From: Halorussus pelagicus
GTDB lineage: Archaea > Halobacteriota > Halobacteria > Halobacteriales > Haladaptataceae
Length of the DNA stretch: 64,000 bases
NCBI RefSeq assembly: GCF_004087835.1
Contig: NZ_CP035119.1
Location: forward strand, 1,550,001 to 1,614,000
Reading direction: 5' to 3'
The position numbers were made by a program, and so were the translations under genes. The notes beneath the pieces are model-generated. The model was given only the letters and a program-made list of their open reading frames with translations. It did no database searches and was not told the origin of the DNA. Position 1 is the first letter of the stretch; each line of letters opens with the position of its first letter. Below, in pieces: positions 16,937 to 25,936 of this stretch.

Positions 16937-18997
16937 TCACAGCCCGTCTCTTGGTTCCGGAACGCCGCCCTCAACGTCCACATCGACTTCGAACTCCTCG
17001 CGCAACTCCCGAATCCGGTCGCGGATGTCGGCCGCCAACTCGAACTCCAGATTGCTCGCAGCGTCGTTCATGCGCTCCTCTAACTCCTCGATGCGGCGCT
17101 CGGCCTCCTCGTCGGTCTCGGGTTCGCCGTCGGTCACGCCGGAGGTGTCGGTCTTGCTCCCCGGCAGGTTCGCGTCCGAGACTTCCTTCTCGATTGTCGT
17201 CGCCTCGAAGCCGTGTTCTTCGTTGTACTCCTGCTGGATGGCCCGACGGCGCTGGGTCTCGTCGATTGCGGCCGCCATCGCGTCGGTGGTCTCGTCGGCG
17301 TAGAGGACCACCTCGCCGTTGACGTTCCGGGCGGCCCGACCCATGGTCTGGACCAGCGAGGTCTCCGAGCGCAGGAACCCCTGCTGGTCGGCGTCGAGGA
17401 TGGCGACGAGCGAGACTTCCGGGATGTCCAGTCCCTCGCGCAGGAGATTGATGCCGACGAGAACGTCGAACTCGCCGAGGCGCAGGCCCCGAACGAGTTC
17501 GTGGCGCTCCAAGGTGTCGGTCTCGTCGTGCATGTACTCGACCGCGACGCCAGCCTCTTCGAGGTACTCGGTCAGGTCCTCGGCCATGCGCTTGGTCAAC
17601 GTCGTGACGAGGACGCGCTCGTTGTTGTCGGTCCGAGTTTCGATGCGGTCCATCAGGTCGTCTATCTGGCCCTCGGCGTCCGTGACCTCGACTTTGGGGT
17701 CCACGAGATGCGTGGGCCGAACAATCTGCTCGACTATCTGCTCGCTCTGCTCGCGCTCGTAGTCGGCGGGCGTCGCCGAGACATAAAGGGTCCGGTCGGT
17801 CTTCCCCTCGAACTCCTCGAACTGGAGCGGACGGTTGTCGTAGGCCGTCGGCAGGCGAAAGCCGTTTTCCACGAGGCTGTCCTTCCGGGACTTGTCGCCC
17901 GCGAACTGGCCCTTGATTTGCGGGACGGTCTGGTGGGATTCGTCGATGACGGTCAGGAAGTCGTCGGGGAAGTAGTCCAACAGCGTGAAGGGCGCGTCGC
18001 CGGGGTCGCGGTCCGAGAGGTAGACCGAGTAGTTCTCGATGCCCGAGCAGTATCCGGCCTCCCGCATCATTTCGAGGTCGAAGGTCGTCCGCTCCTCGAT
18101 GCGCTGGGCCGCCACGAGGTCGTTGTTCCGCTCGAAGTAGCCGATGCGGTCGTGTAAGTCGTCCTCGATTTCGGCGATGGCGTCGTCCATCGTCTGTTCG
18201 GGAATCGAGTAGTGTTCGCCGGGGTGGACGAGGACGGCCGACTCCTGCGATTGGACTTCGCCCTCCAAGGGGTCAACCTTCAGCATGCGGTCGATTTCGT
18301 CGCCCCACAGTTCGACGCGCACGGCGTATCGGCCGTACATCGGGAAGATTTCGACGGTGTCGCCCCGCACGCGGAAGGTGCCTTGCGTGAAGTCCACGTC
18401 GTTGCGCTCGTAGTTCAGGTCCACGAGGCGCGCCAGCAGTTCGTCGCGTTCGATTTCCTCGCCGACTTCGAGACGCAGGCTCATCTCCTCGTAGTTTCGC
18501 GGGTCACCAAGCCCGTAAATCGCGGAGACCGACGCGACGACGATTACGTCGTCGCGCGTGAGAAGTGAGCGCGTCGCGGAGTGGCGCAGGCGGTCTATCT
18601 CCTCGTTGATGGAGGCGTCTTTCTCGATGTACTTGTCGGTCTGCTCGACGTAGGCTTCAGGCTGGTAGTAGTCGTAGTAACTGACGAAATACTCGACGGC
18701 GTTGTCGGGGAAGAGGTTCCGGAACTCCTCGTAGAGTTGGGCGGCGAGCGTCTTGTTGTGTGCGATGACTAGCGTCGGTTTCTGAATCTCCTCGACCAGC
18801 CACGAGACGGTGTTGGTCTTCCCCGACCCCGTCACCCCGAGCAGGGTCTGTTTGTCCATTCCCGACCGATACCCCTCGGCCAACTGCTCGATGGCCTCCG
18901 GTTGATCCCCGGCGGGGTCGAAGGGCGCATCGACCCGGAACTCGGACTCGGCCTCGGGCCTGTCGGGCGAAAGCGGCCCGCTGTCGGCGTCGCTCAT
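16937..18997 (-). CDS. uvrB: UvrABC excision nuclease subunit B
   Basis: 686 residues. Walker A GVTGSGKT lies at 54-61, the DNA-wedging beta-hairpin ([20 protein letters not shown]) at about 108-127, and the helicase motif [20 protein letters not shown] near 510. The C-terminal UVR motif ([20 protein letters not shown]) that contacts UvrC is intact. UvrB receives damaged DNA from UvrA and positions UvrC for dual incision in nucleotide excision repair. uvrA and uvrC are not in the window. Start ATG 18997 is followed by a 20-residue acidic tail common in haloarchaea. Confidence 0.97.
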   Translation of the reverse strand: MSDADSGPLSPDRPEAESEFRVDAPFDPAGDQPEAIEQLAEGYRSGMDKQTLLGVTGSGKTNTVSWLVEEIQKPTLVIAHNKTLAAQLYEEFRNLFPDNAVEYFVSYYDYYQPEAYVEQTDKYIEKDASINEEIDRLRHSATRSLLTRDDVIVVASVSAIYGLGDPRNYEEMSLRLEVGEEIERDELLARLVDLNYERNDVDFTQGTFRVRGDTVEIFPMYGRYAVRVELWGDEIDRMLKVDPLEGEVQSQESAVLVHPGEHYSIPEQTMDDAIAEIEDDLHDRIGYFERNNDLVAAQRIEERTTFDLEMMREAGYCSGIENYSVYLSDRDPGDAPFTLLDYFPDDFLTVIDESHQTVPQIKGQFAGDKSRKDSLVENGFRLPTAYDNRPLQFEEFEGKTDRTLYVSATPADYEREQSEQIVEQIVRPTHLVDPKVEVTDAEGQIDDLMDRIETRTDNNERVLVTTLTKRMAEDLTEYLEEAGVAVEYMHDETDTLERHELVRGLRLGEFDVLVGINLLREGLDIPEVSLVAILDADQQGFLRSETSLVQTMGRAARNVNGEVVLYADETTDAMAAAIDETQRRRAIQQEYNEEHGFEATTIEKEVSDANLPGSKTDTSGVTDGEPETDEEAERRIEELEERMNDAASNLEFELAADIRDRIRELREEFEVDVDVEGGVPEPRDGL

Positions 18998-19085
18998 TGT
19001 GGAGCGTATTAGGGATTGAAGCTACTTTACCTCCTCGTCGCTCCCTCGATGGCGACGCCACCCCGGCGACGACACCGCGACCCGA

Positions 19086-19451
19086 CTACTCCTTCGCCCA
19101 CTCCATCGCGTCCTCGAAACTCGACGTGGTCGTCGTCTCGACGCCCTCGATTTCGTTGATGGAACTGGCGACGGCCATCTTCTTGATGCCCTCCGAGACC
19201 ATCGCCCACTTCGTGATGCCGTAGGTCTTGCCGACGCGAGCGGCCTCGGCCGCCTTCTCGTAGACGCCCTCGTGCAACGCGTCGTCCATCTGCACGAACG
19301 AGATGTGAGCCGTCACGTCCTCCTTCGCGGCGAGTTCTTCGAACTGCTCGTTCACCTTTGCGAACTCGGACTCATCTGCTGGCATCCCTTCGGGGAATCT
19401 CGCTACCAAGACGTTGTCTTCCGTATATAGCTCCCACGCAGAGTCAGTCAT
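19086..19451 (-). CDS. SpoIIAA/STAS-SEC14-like small protein
   Basis: 121 residues starting MTDSAWELYTEDNVLVARFPEG. The alternating strand/helix pattern, with ARVGKTYGITKWAMVSEGIKK and a C-terminal VETTTTSSFEDAMEWAKE helix, resembles the SpoIIAA-like (STAS/SEC14) fold in which a final Ala-x-x-Trp helix is typical. The assignment is by overall pattern and is tentative; function unknown. The frame is open to 19559 but residues before the ATG at 19451 look non-coding. Transcribed in the same direction as uvrB with an 88-bp gap. Confidence 0.6.
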   Translation of the reverse strand: MTDSAWELYTEDNVLVARFPEGMPADESEFAKVNEQFEELAAKEDVTAHISFVQMDDALHEGVYEKAAEAARVGKTYGITKWAMVSEGIKKMAVASSINEIEGVETTTTSSFEDAMEWAKE

Positions 19452-19638
19452 ATCTGACTGAGGTGGCCGTAATACAATCAAACCTCGTGTCCCGGCACGT
19501 CTCTCCAATGGCTCGACTCGTCCGGAGAAACCCTCCGTTCGCGTTGTGTGAGCGCGCACGAATCGTCGGCGAGTTCGGTACTCACGACGCGTTCGTCGCT
19601 AGTCGTCGCGCACAGGGCTACTTGCTGGAACCGTCGCC

Positions 19639-20277
19639 TCAACATACCGGCTTCGGATTCACACCCATCCCCTCCAGCGTCTCGGTGTACTCGTCGTAGG
19701 CCGTCCCAATCGCACCGCTCGCCGCCTCCAGCGCCGCGTCCCAGTCCTCGTCGCTCTCACAGACTTCCGCCAGCAGTTCCGTGCCGCGCTCTATCTGCCC
19801 ATCCAAGTCCTCGCCCAAGTCGCGGAACAGTTGGGCGGTCTGGGGGTCGGCCTGTCCGACGAAGAAGCCGACCATCTGCTCTTTGGACTTCTCGCTGGCG
19901 AGCGTCCGGCCCAAAAATCCGCCGACGCGCGCGGGGTCGGTTTCGAGACCGCGCAGGTACTCGTGGATGGCGGGCACCTCGCTCGGGTCGTGGTTCTCTA
20001 CGCCCTCGTCGAGTTTCCCCACGACCTGCTCGTAGTGGTCGCGCTCTTGGTCGCCGAAGTCGGCGAACGTCTCGCGGACCGACTCGGCGCTAGCGTCGTC
20101 GGCCCACGCCCCAAAGGTCTCGCTGGCGGCGTACTCGGCGTCGGCGGCGGCGCGGAACACGACTTCGGGTTCCATCTCACCCTCGGTTTCGGCGTAGAGC
20201 GACTTCGAGGAGCCGAGTCGGGAGAGCGCGGTCTCGTTGTCGTCGCGGACGGTGTCGAGGAAGTTCTCGGAGTTCAT
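19639..20277 (-). CDS. Rubrerythrin/ferritin-like helical protein
   Basis: 212 residues, almost all alpha-helical and acidic. Segments such as EPEVVFRAAADAEYAASETF and FGDQERDHYEQVVGKL carry the E...ExxH spacing of ferritin-like diiron carriers, suggesting a rubrerythrin-type protein of oxidative-stress or iron handling. No rubredoxin domain is present. The open frame extends to 20400; ATG 20277 is chosen because a CTTACAAG box (about 20303-20310, minus strand) sits at leaderless promoter distance. Iron binding is inferred only. Confidence 0.62.
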   Translation of the reverse strand: MNSENFLDTVRDDNETALSRLGSSKSLYAETEGEMEPEVVFRAAADAEYAASETFGAWADDASAESVRETFADFGDQERDHYEQVVGKLDEGVENHDPSEVPAIHEYLRGLETDPARVGGFLGRTLASEKSKEQMVGFFVGQADPQTAQLFRDLGEDLDGQIERGTELLAEVCESDEDWDAALEAASGAIGTAYDEYTETLEGMGVNPKPVC

Positions 20278-20354
20278 ACCGAAGCGTACGGAAACCAGTC
20301 GCTTGTAAGTAGCGTCTGCGGCGAGAAATTGGAGTGGTTGCGAGGACGAGTCCG

Positions 20355-20588
20355 TCAGCAGTAGTACGGTAACGGATTCGGGCATGTGGGTGAGCCACAC
20401 ATCACGGAGACTCCCGACATGTCACAGATGGGGTCGTTGGCCAGCACGATGTCGATGGACTGAGTCACGTCGTCGGTTATCGGCTGTGCATTTACGCTCG
20501 CGTCCGCTGTCGTCGCAGTCGCACCGGCGGTGAACGCGGTCAAAACCACTGCGGCGACGAGCAGGAGTTTCGTTCGTTTCAGGGTCAT
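20355..20588 (-). CDS. Small secreted cysteine-containing protein
   Basis: 77 residues. The start MTLKRTKLLLVAAVVLTAFTAG is a Sec-type signal peptide (charged n-region, hydrophobic core, cleavage near ATA/ADA at 25-30). The mature part is about 45 residues with four cysteines (ICDMS, VMCGSPTC, and Cys as the last residue), suggesting two disulfides. No family is recognised; it could be a small peptide effector or surface protein. Its ATG directly follows an (AC)n tract on the coding strand. The same frame is open through the repeat to 20681, but that part is AT-rich promoter-like DNA. Confidence 0.6.
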   Translation of the reverse strand: MTLKRTKLLLVAAVVLTAFTAGATATTADASVNAQPITDDVTQSIDIVLANDPICDMSGVSVMCGSPTCPNPLPYYC

Positions 20589-20608
20589 GTGTGTGTGTGT
20601 GTGTGTGT
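20588..20608. repeat. (TG)n dinucleotide tract abutting a start codon
   Basis: Twenty-one bases of alternating T and G on the plus strand (ten and a half units). On the coding strand it is an (AC)n tract whose last A is the first base of the ATG of the small secreted protein. Such tracts mutate by slippage and could change leader length or, if translation starts further upstream, reading frame. Confidence 0.9.
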
Positions 20609-20742
20609 CACCTGCGTCCGTGAGTTGGAGCAGTGATAACAGGCAACACACTAATCGGATAAAATATTTTCTATTTTTCACCAGTAGTTAATATCTAGTT
20701 GGCTAGAAAATATGGCCCGAACCTCGCTCGGCTACCGGTACG

Positions 20743-21855
20743 TTACGCCGCGTCGAGCGTGAGAACGACGCGAGTTCCCCCGGAATCGCTCTCTTCGAAG
20801 CGCACCTCGCCGCCGTAGCTCTCGACGACCCACTTGACAAGCCAGAGACCGAACCCGCTCCCGTGGTCGAGTTGCGTGAGGTTGCGGTCGCCGGTCAACA
20901 CCGCCACCTCGTCGTCAGGGATGCCCGGTCCGTCGTCGCTGACCCGGACTTCGACCCGGTCGCCGAACCGCTCGGCGGCGAGTCGGACCTGCGGGGAGTC
21001 CCCGCGGTGGTGTTCGAGAGCGTTCTCCACGACGTTGGCGAGGACGCGCCGGAGTTGGTCGTTGGCGCTGACTGCCATCCCGTCTGGGACCGACACCGCG
21101 ATGTCGGCGTCGGGGGAGGTCTCGCGGAACTCCTCGGCCACCGCGTCGGCGACCGGCCGGAGTTCGACCGGGCGGGTCGGGGCCGCCTCGCCCTCGATGG
21201 TCTCCTGAATGTCGGCGACCTTGCCGTACATCCCGCCGAGGTCGGTGGCCTTGCGTTCGACGCGGCCCGCAACGTCGGCGAGTTCCGGGTCCTCGACCTC
21301 CGCGGTCAGTCGCTCGGCGAACCCGCCCAGCACCTGCACGTCGTTCCGGAGGTTGTGTCGAATCAGGCGATTCAGCACCGCGGTCTTCTCGCGCTCGGTC
21401 GCCAGTTCCTCGGCCCGGATGCGCCGCACGTCGTTGACGCCGATGATGACGTGCGCGGCCGCGCTGACGCCCAGCACGGTCGCCACGACGAACGGCGGAA
21501 CCGCGAGCGGTCGGTAGAAATAGACCAGGGCGAGAACCGCTCCGAGGACGACCACGCCGAGCGTGTTCCATCCGGCGATGCGCAGGGTGTTCGACGCCGA
21601 GAACCCGGCGCGGTGTATCAGGTATCCCGCCGCGACGAGGACGAGCGCGACCACGGTTCCGAGGCCAGCGAGAACGCCAGCGACGAGTGATTCCGGCCCA
21701 GCGACGAGTCTGGAGACGGTCGGCACGAGGAGCGCGAATCCGGTAAGCGCGATGATGCCGCTTCCCGCGACGCGCCGCAGGTCGCCGTCCGCCCGACCGT
21801 CGCTGGTCTCGTCGGTTGAGAGTGGTCCAGCAATCGTTTCTCCGAGAGATGACAT
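20743..21855 (-). CDS. Membrane sensor histidine kinase
   Basis: 370 residues. Four hydrophobic segments occupy about 32-140 (IIALTGFALLVPTVSRLVAG, AGVLAGLGTVVALVLVAAGY, TLGVVVLGAVLALVYFY, PPFVVATVLGVSAAAHVIIG). A linker leads to the H-box with the phosphoacceptor in RLIRHNLRND (His167). The HATPase domain has an N-box (VVENALEHH), a G1 box (SDDGPGIP) and a G2 box (GSGFGLWLVK). There is no PAS or receiver domain, so input is probably through the membrane part. The acetoacetate decarboxylase-like gene ends 26 bases upstream, and the two may share a transcript. No response regulator is adjacent. Confidence 0.9.
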   Translation of the reverse strand: MSSLGETIAGPLSTDETSDGRADGDLRRVAGSGIIALTGFALLVPTVSRLVAGPESLVAGVLAGLGTVVALVLVAAGYLIHRAGFSASNTLRIAGWNTLGVVVLGAVLALVYFYRPLAVPPFVVATVLGVSAAAHVIIGVNDVRRIRAEELATEREKTAVLNRLIRHNLRNDVQVLGGFAERLTAEVEDPELADVAGRVERKATDLGGMYGKVADIQETIEGEAAPTRPVELRPVADAVAEEFRETSPDADIAVSVPDGMAVSANDQLRRVLANVVENALEHHRGDSPQVRLAAERFGDRVEVRVSDDGPGIPDDEVAVLTGDRNLTQLDHGSGFGLWLVKWVVESYGGEVRFEESDSGGTRVVLTLDAA

Positions 21856-21881
21856 CTACTCGTATGGATACGTCCCTCGCA

Positions 21882-22700
21882 TTATAAGACCGCCGCTCCG
21901 GGGTGCAACCGCGCCTCCGTCCGCGACGAGTACAGTCGGCCGAGCGAACAGTTCCGAATCCCGAGAGCGCGAAGCTCGTCCGCCAGGTCGTGGCTCCCGA
22001 GCGAGACCGAGGCGCGCTGGCTCAACGGCCGGACCGCGAGCGGGCCGTCGAGAGCCACGCGGGTCCCGAGAAGGTCGCCGTCCAGTTCGGTGTAGCTCTG
22101 CAACGTCAGGTCGCGCTTGCGGGTCACCGCGGTCGTCACGTCGCACGTCCTCGGCTCGACCGGTTCCACGTCGAGAACAACGACCAACTCGCCGTCGAGC
22201 GAGACGGTCGTGCGTCGAGTTCCCGCGCGCTCCTCGATTTCGATGTCGGCGACTTCCTTGGGGTAGCCCCAAATCTCCCGCCCGAGCGCGACCGACTCCT
22301 CGGTCGTGACCGGCAACCAGTGGACCCACCCGCCGAGGTCCCCGCCGACGAACTGCACACCCGGCAAGTCGGTCCGGGCGTCGGCGACGACCGGGACGAT
22401 AACCGCGAACTCGTCGTAGGGGTCCAACCCGCCGACGCGGTGGTATTCGATGCTTACGAGCGCGAGTGCGCCGGTCCGGGGCGCAACCCGGACCGGCGAG
22501 AGGCGGTCGGGAAGCCCGGTGGCGAGACTCTCAGCCGAGGCGGGAAACAGCGCGCCCGCCATCGTGAACTCGCAGTCAAGCGGGAGTTCGACCGTGTGGC
22601 CCGTCGAGAGCTGGCGTACTCTTCGTCCATCAGCGCGCTCGTCGTCCTGTCGGGCGCGTTCTCCCTTCCGCTCGCTGGCGCGCTCGTCGTCTGGGACCAT
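21882..22700 (-). CDS. Acetoacetate decarboxylase family protein
   Basis: 272 residues. The segment ALGREIWGYPKEVADIEIEE (about 138-157) carries the family's Schiff-base lysine (Lys148 in GYPKE), and FAVIVPVV and GVQFVGG are further family strands. True decarboxylases remove CO2 from acetoacetate; many archaeal members act on other keto acids or have lost decarboxylation, so the substrate is open. The first 30 residues are charged and atypical, so a later start is possible. Divergent from the SDR gene with a 59-bp gap; co-directional with the histidine kinase. Confidence 0.8.
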   Translation of the reverse strand: MVPDDERASERKGERARQDDERADGRRVRQLSTGHTVELPLDCEFTMAGALFPASAESLATGLPDRLSPVRVAPRTGALALVSIEYHRVGGLDPYDEFAVIVPVVADARTDLPGVQFVGGDLGGWVHWLPVTTEESVALGREIWGYPKEVADIEIEERAGTRRTTVSLDGELVVVLDVEPVEPRTCDVTTAVTRKRDLTLQSYTELDGDLLGTRVALDGPLAVRPLSQRASVSLGSHDLADELRALGIRNCSLGRLYSSRTEARLHPGAAVL

Positions 22701-22759
22701 GCGCGGGGCTACTCGCCGGACACCCGAAACCTTTGGCGTGGCTCGTCCGAACGTCGAGT

Positions 22760-23629
22760 ATGACCGCGACAGAGCGCGACCGAACCGTCCTCCTCACGGG
22801 ATGTGGGTCCGGCATCGGCCGCCGGACTGCCCGCGCGTTCGCCCGCGAGGGTTGGACCGTCTACGCGACTGACCTGCGCGAGGACCTGCTCGACCCGTTG
22901 GCCGAGGAGTGTGAGACCGCGGAACTCGACGTGACCGACGCCGAGCAGTGCGAGGCAGTCGTCGCCCGAGTCGCCGACGAGACCGGGGGCATCGACTGTC
23001 TGGTCAACAACGCTGGCTTCGGCGTCGTCGGCGCGATGGAGGACGTGTCGGCCGACCTCGCCCGCGAGCAGTTCGACGTGCTGGTCCACGGGCCACACCG
23101 CCTCGCGCGCGCCGCCCTGCCCCATCTGCGCGCGTCCGGGTCCGGCCGCCCCGGTTCCGGCCGCATCGTCAACGTCTCTAGCGTCCTCGGCCGGGCGGCG
23201 TTCCCCGGTCTCGGCACCTACAGCAGCGCGAAGTTCGCGCTCGAAGGCCTGACCGACGCGCTCCGACTCGAAGTCGCTCCGGAAGTCGAGGTGGTCGCCG
23301 TCGAACCCGCGTGGGTCCGGACGAACTTCGAGGAGGCCGCGATGGACCGCATGGCCGACGCCGAGCGCTCCTCGGCCTACGACGACGTGTACGACCTCTA
23401 CGAGCGCGGTGCCGCACTCGACGGCGGCCCGCTGGCGGTCGGTCCCGAGCGCGTCGCCGAGACGATTCTCCGGGCCGCCACCGTCTCGGACCCGAAGACG
23501 CGCTACCCGGTCGGGTGGGTCGCGCGAGCCATCGTCTCCTCGCGGATTCTACCCGACCGCCTGCGAGACAGGGCTATCTGGGGGTTAGCGAAGTCGGCGG
23601 TTCGGTTGCGGGAGTGGGGTTTGATTTGA
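22760..23629 (+). CDS. Short-chain dehydrogenase/reductase
   Basis: 289 residues from ATG 22760. The classical SDR cofactor loop TGCGSGIG lies at 13-20, NNAG at about 83-86, the catalytic Ser in NVSSVLG (about 140) and Tyr154-x3-Lys158 in TYSSAKFALEG. The acidic or neutral residue after beta-2 (YATDLRED) suggests NAD(H) preference. The substrate is unknown; the divergent neighbour is an acetoacetate-decarboxylase-like protein, which hints at keto-acid or lipid metabolism. The frame is open back to 22733 but MTATERDR is the natural start. Confidence 0.9.
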   Translation: MTATERDRTVLLTGCGSGIGRRTARAFAREGWTVYATDLREDLLDPLAEECETAELDVTDAEQCEAVVARVADETGGIDCLVNNAGFGVVGAMEDVSADLAREQFDVLVHGPHRLARAALPHLRASGSGRPGSGRIVNVSSVLGRAAFPGLGTYSSAKFALEGLTDALRLEVAPEVEVVAVEPAWVRTNFEEAAMDRMADAERSSAYDDVYDLYERGAALDGGPLAVGPERVAETILRAATVSDPKTRYPVGWVARAIVSSRILPDRLRDRAIWGLAKSAVRLREWGLI

Positions 23630-23678
23630 AAGAAGAGGCGGGACGGAAGGGAGCTATTCGCGCTGAAACGCTCGCTCG

Positions 23679-24545
23679 CTATTCTCCGCTACCGGTTTCA
23701 ATCGGCGCGTCCACGAGATTACCCCACTCGGTCCACGACCCGTCGTAGTTGACGGTGTCGTCGTAGCCGAGCAGTTCGTGGAGCGCGAACCACGCGACCG
23801 ACGACCGCTCGCCGATGCGGCAGTATGCGACGGTGGTCCCGTCGCCGTCGATGCCCTCCTCGGCGTAGAGGTCGGCGAGTTCGTCGCGGGTTTTGAACGT
23901 GCCGTCCTCGTTCGTGACTGCGGCCCACGAGATGTTCTTCGCGCCGGGGATGTGGCCGCCGCGCTGGGCGGTCTCCTGGAGTCCTGGCGGGGCAAGGACT
24001 TCGCCGCTGTACTCCTCGGGCGACCGAACGTCCACGAGCGGAACGCCGCGGTCGATGGCCTTCTCTACGTCGTCGCGGTAGGCCCGGATGGACTCGCGCG
24101 GGCCGCCCGCGTCGTAGCTCTGCTCGGAGAACTCCGGCACCTCGTCGGTGGTCTCGTAGTCGTTTTCGAGCCAGAACTCGCGGCCGCCGTCGAGGAGACG
24201 TACGTCGTCGTGGCCGTAGTATTTGAACTGCCAGTAGGCGTAGGCCGCGAACCAGTTCGAGTTGTCACCGTAGAGGACTACGGTGGAGTCTTCGGTGATG
24301 CCGTGACTCCCCAGCAGGTCCTCGAAGTCGTCCTTTTCGAGGATGTCGCGCTGGGTCTGGTCCTGCAACTGGGTCTCCCAGTTGAAGCCGACAGCACCCG
24401 GCGCGTGGGTCTCGTCGTAGGCCTCGGTGTCTACGTCAACCTCCACGAGTCGGTACTCGGAGTCGTCGCTCTGGAACTTGTCGAGGTGGTCCGCCACCCA
24501 GTCGGCGGTGACAAGAACATCGTTCGCGTACGCTGAATTGCTCAT
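23679..24545 (-). CDS. Thiosulfate sulfurtransferase (two-domain rhodanese)
   Basis: 288 residues, tandem rhodanese domains (about 8-130 and 150-285). The second domain has the active loop YCRIGERSS with catalytic Cys242; the first lacks cysteine at the equivalent site (LYGDNSNWF), as in classical thiosulfate:cyanide sulfurtransferases. It moves a sulfane sulfur from thiosulfate or mercaptopyruvate to a thiol acceptor. MSNSAY (ATG 24545) is preferred; another ATG is in frame at 24551. Divergent from a second rhodanese with which it shares a mirrored AT-rich motif. Confidence 0.93.
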   Translation of the reverse strand: MSNSAYANDVLVTADWVADHLDKFQSDDSEYRLVEVDVDTEAYDETHAPGAVGFNWETQLQDQTQRDILEKDDFEDLLGSHGITEDSTVVLYGDNSNWFAAYAYWQFKYYGHDDVRLLDGGREFWLENDYETTDEVPEFSEQSYDAGGPRESIRAYRDDVEKAIDRGVPLVDVRSPEEYSGEVLAPPGLQETAQRGGHIPGAKNISWAAVTNEDGTFKTRDELADLYAEEGIDGDGTTVAYCRIGERSSVAWFALHELLGYDDTVNYDGSWTEWGNLVDAPIETGSGE

Positions 24546-24574
24546 AACCATCTAGTCCTACACGTCCTCACGTT

Positions 24575-24699
24575 ATATCTTCTTTACTTACGGTAGGTAA
24601 CGCCTTCTGTCTCCCCTACCAGAGAGTATTGCCGATACCCGTCTCGCTGGTGTCGAACGGGTCGGTGCCGACATGTTTCGCACCTCCAAAAGAAGATAT
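24575..24699. promoter_or_regulatory. Mirrored 11-bp AT-rich motif between two rhodanese genes
   Basis: ATATCTTCTTT at 24575-24585 and its exact reverse complement AAAGAAGATAT at 24689-24699. The first lies about 30 bases before the start of the minus-strand rhodanese; the second about 80 bases before the plus-strand one, which has an additional CATTTAG box at about -27. The symmetry suggests shared promoter or operator elements. Confidence 0.5.
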
Positions 24700-24779
24700 T
24701 TTTGCCGGTAGCTATGAGATTTGGCGAACGACCGTCCGGAACCCGAGGCATTTAGCCGCGGCCGCCCTACCTTCGTCCG

Positions 24780-25562
24780 ATGAACGAAAACGTCGTAGTC
24801 AGCGCCGACTGGCTCGAAGACCGCTTGGACGACGTACGAGTCGTGGACGTGCGCGACTCGTGGGAGTACGACGGCATCGGCCACGTTCCGGGCGCGGTCA
24901 ACGTCCCGTTCGACAGCTTTCGGGACCAAGACAGTGACGCTTCCGGAACCCTGCCCGGCGCGGAGGCGTGGGCCGACCTGTTGGGCGAGGCGGGAATCTC
25001 GGCGGACGACACCGTGGTCGCCTACGACGACACCCACGGCGTCTTCGCCGCGCGGTTCCTCGTCACCGCGGAGGCCTACGGCCACACTGACCTCCATCTG
25101 CTCAACGGCGACTATAGTTCGTGGATGCGCGAGCGCGAGACGACCAGCGACGCGCCCGAGGTCGAATCGACCACCTACGAGGTCCGCGAACCGGACCATT
25201 CGCCCTTCGTGGGCCACGAGCAAGTCGAGACGGCGGTAGACGACCCCGACAGCGTCCTCGTGGACACCCGCGACGACTGGGAGTACGAGGAGGGCCACCT
25301 GCCCGGCGCGGTCAACCTCGACTGGCGCGAACTCGTGGACGACGAGACGCGCGGGCTGAAACCCGAGGCGGAGATGACCGACGTGCTGGCGGCACACGGC
25401 ATCACGCCCGACAAGCGCGTGGTCCTCTACTGCAACACGGCCCGGCGAATCAGCCACACCTACGTCGTCCTCTCGTCGCTGGGCTACGACGACCTCGCGT
25501 TCTACGAGGGGAGTCTGACCGACTGGGAGTCGGTCGGCGGTCCCATCGAGACCGGGACCTGA
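24780..25562 (+). CDS. Thiosulfate/3-mercaptopyruvate sulfurtransferase
   Basis: 260 residues with two rhodanese domains; the N-terminal one (AYDDTHGVFAARF loop) is inactive, the C-terminal one carries the catalytic Cys218 in VVLYCNTARRISH. A paralogue of the divergent protein at 23679 but shorter and with a different active-site loop, so substrate preference may differ. The characteristic rhodanese strand VDTRDDWEYEEGHLPGAVNL is present at about 161-180. The start ATG 24780 is the first good start after the shared regulatory region. Confidence 0.93.
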   Translation: MNENVVVSADWLEDRLDDVRVVDVRDSWEYDGIGHVPGAVNVPFDSFRDQDSDASGTLPGAEAWADLLGEAGISADDTVVAYDDTHGVFAARFLVTAEAYGHTDLHLLNGDYSSWMRERETTSDAPEVESTTYEVREPDHSPFVGHEQVETAVDDPDSVLVDTRDDWEYEEGHLPGAVNLDWRELVDDETRGLKPEAEMTDVLAAHGITPDKRVVLYCNTARRISHTYVVLSSLGYDDLAFYEGSLTDWESVGGPIETGT

Positions 25563-25585
25563 CGGCGGGGTCGGTCTGCACATAA

Positions 25586-25762
25586 TTATAATTTATTCAC
25601 CACGAAATAGAGAATCGAGAAACACGCACCAGATAGGAGACAATACACTATCCATTCCATCGAAAGTCGGTTCATCGAAGTTACTATTACGAGTCCACCA
25701 ATTGAAAATACCAACCCTTGCTTTAGACTTCCCACCGCTCTCTTATTCTGTAAAATACTCAC
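25586..25762 (-). CDS. Tiny two-transmembrane protein (58 aa)
   Basis: GTG at 25762 opens a frame of 58 residues ending TAA at 25586. It encodes a basic N-terminus (SILQNKRAVGSLKQ) and two clear membrane helices (GLVFSIGGLVIVTSM and WIVYCLLSGACFSILYFVV) separated by a short NRLSMEW turn. AT-rich codons and the coherent two-helix pattern argue for a real gene in a stretch that otherwise looks empty. An in-frame stop lies shortly before the GTG. It is convergent with the rhodanese gene, 23 bases apart. No family recognised; it resembles in plan the 66-aa protein at 48690. Confidence 0.58.
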   Translation of the reverse strand: MSILQNKRAVGSLKQGLVFSIGGLVIVTSMNRLSMEWIVYCLLSGACFSILYFVVNKL

Positions 25763-25820
25763 GCTTACGCTCCCATTTCACAATATTCAAAATCAACTCT
25801 GCGGTATAGTGTCTGCTATC

Positions 25821-25829
25821 TATATATTT
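25821..25829 (+). promoter_or_regulatory. TATA box for the beta-helix surface protein
   Basis: TATATATTT about 110 bases before ATG 25937. This predicts a leader of roughly 80 bases, unlike the leaderless genes around it. The stretch 25763-25936 shows no other gene. Confidence 0.45.
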
Positions 25830-25936
25830 GGATTGAGCGAGAGTAATCCTCACGTCATGCTAGCATGTCGGGATTCCGCGGACCACCTCGTCTCTCAACT
25901 GGACAGTGACCCAGGTTCAGACAGGTCACGACCGGT

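Noticed and set aside
20589-20681. Longer version of the small secreted protein starting at 20681
   Set aside because: The extra residues come from AT-rich promoter-like sequence and the (AC)n tract read as Thr-His repeats; the ATG at 20588 has a proper signal peptide.
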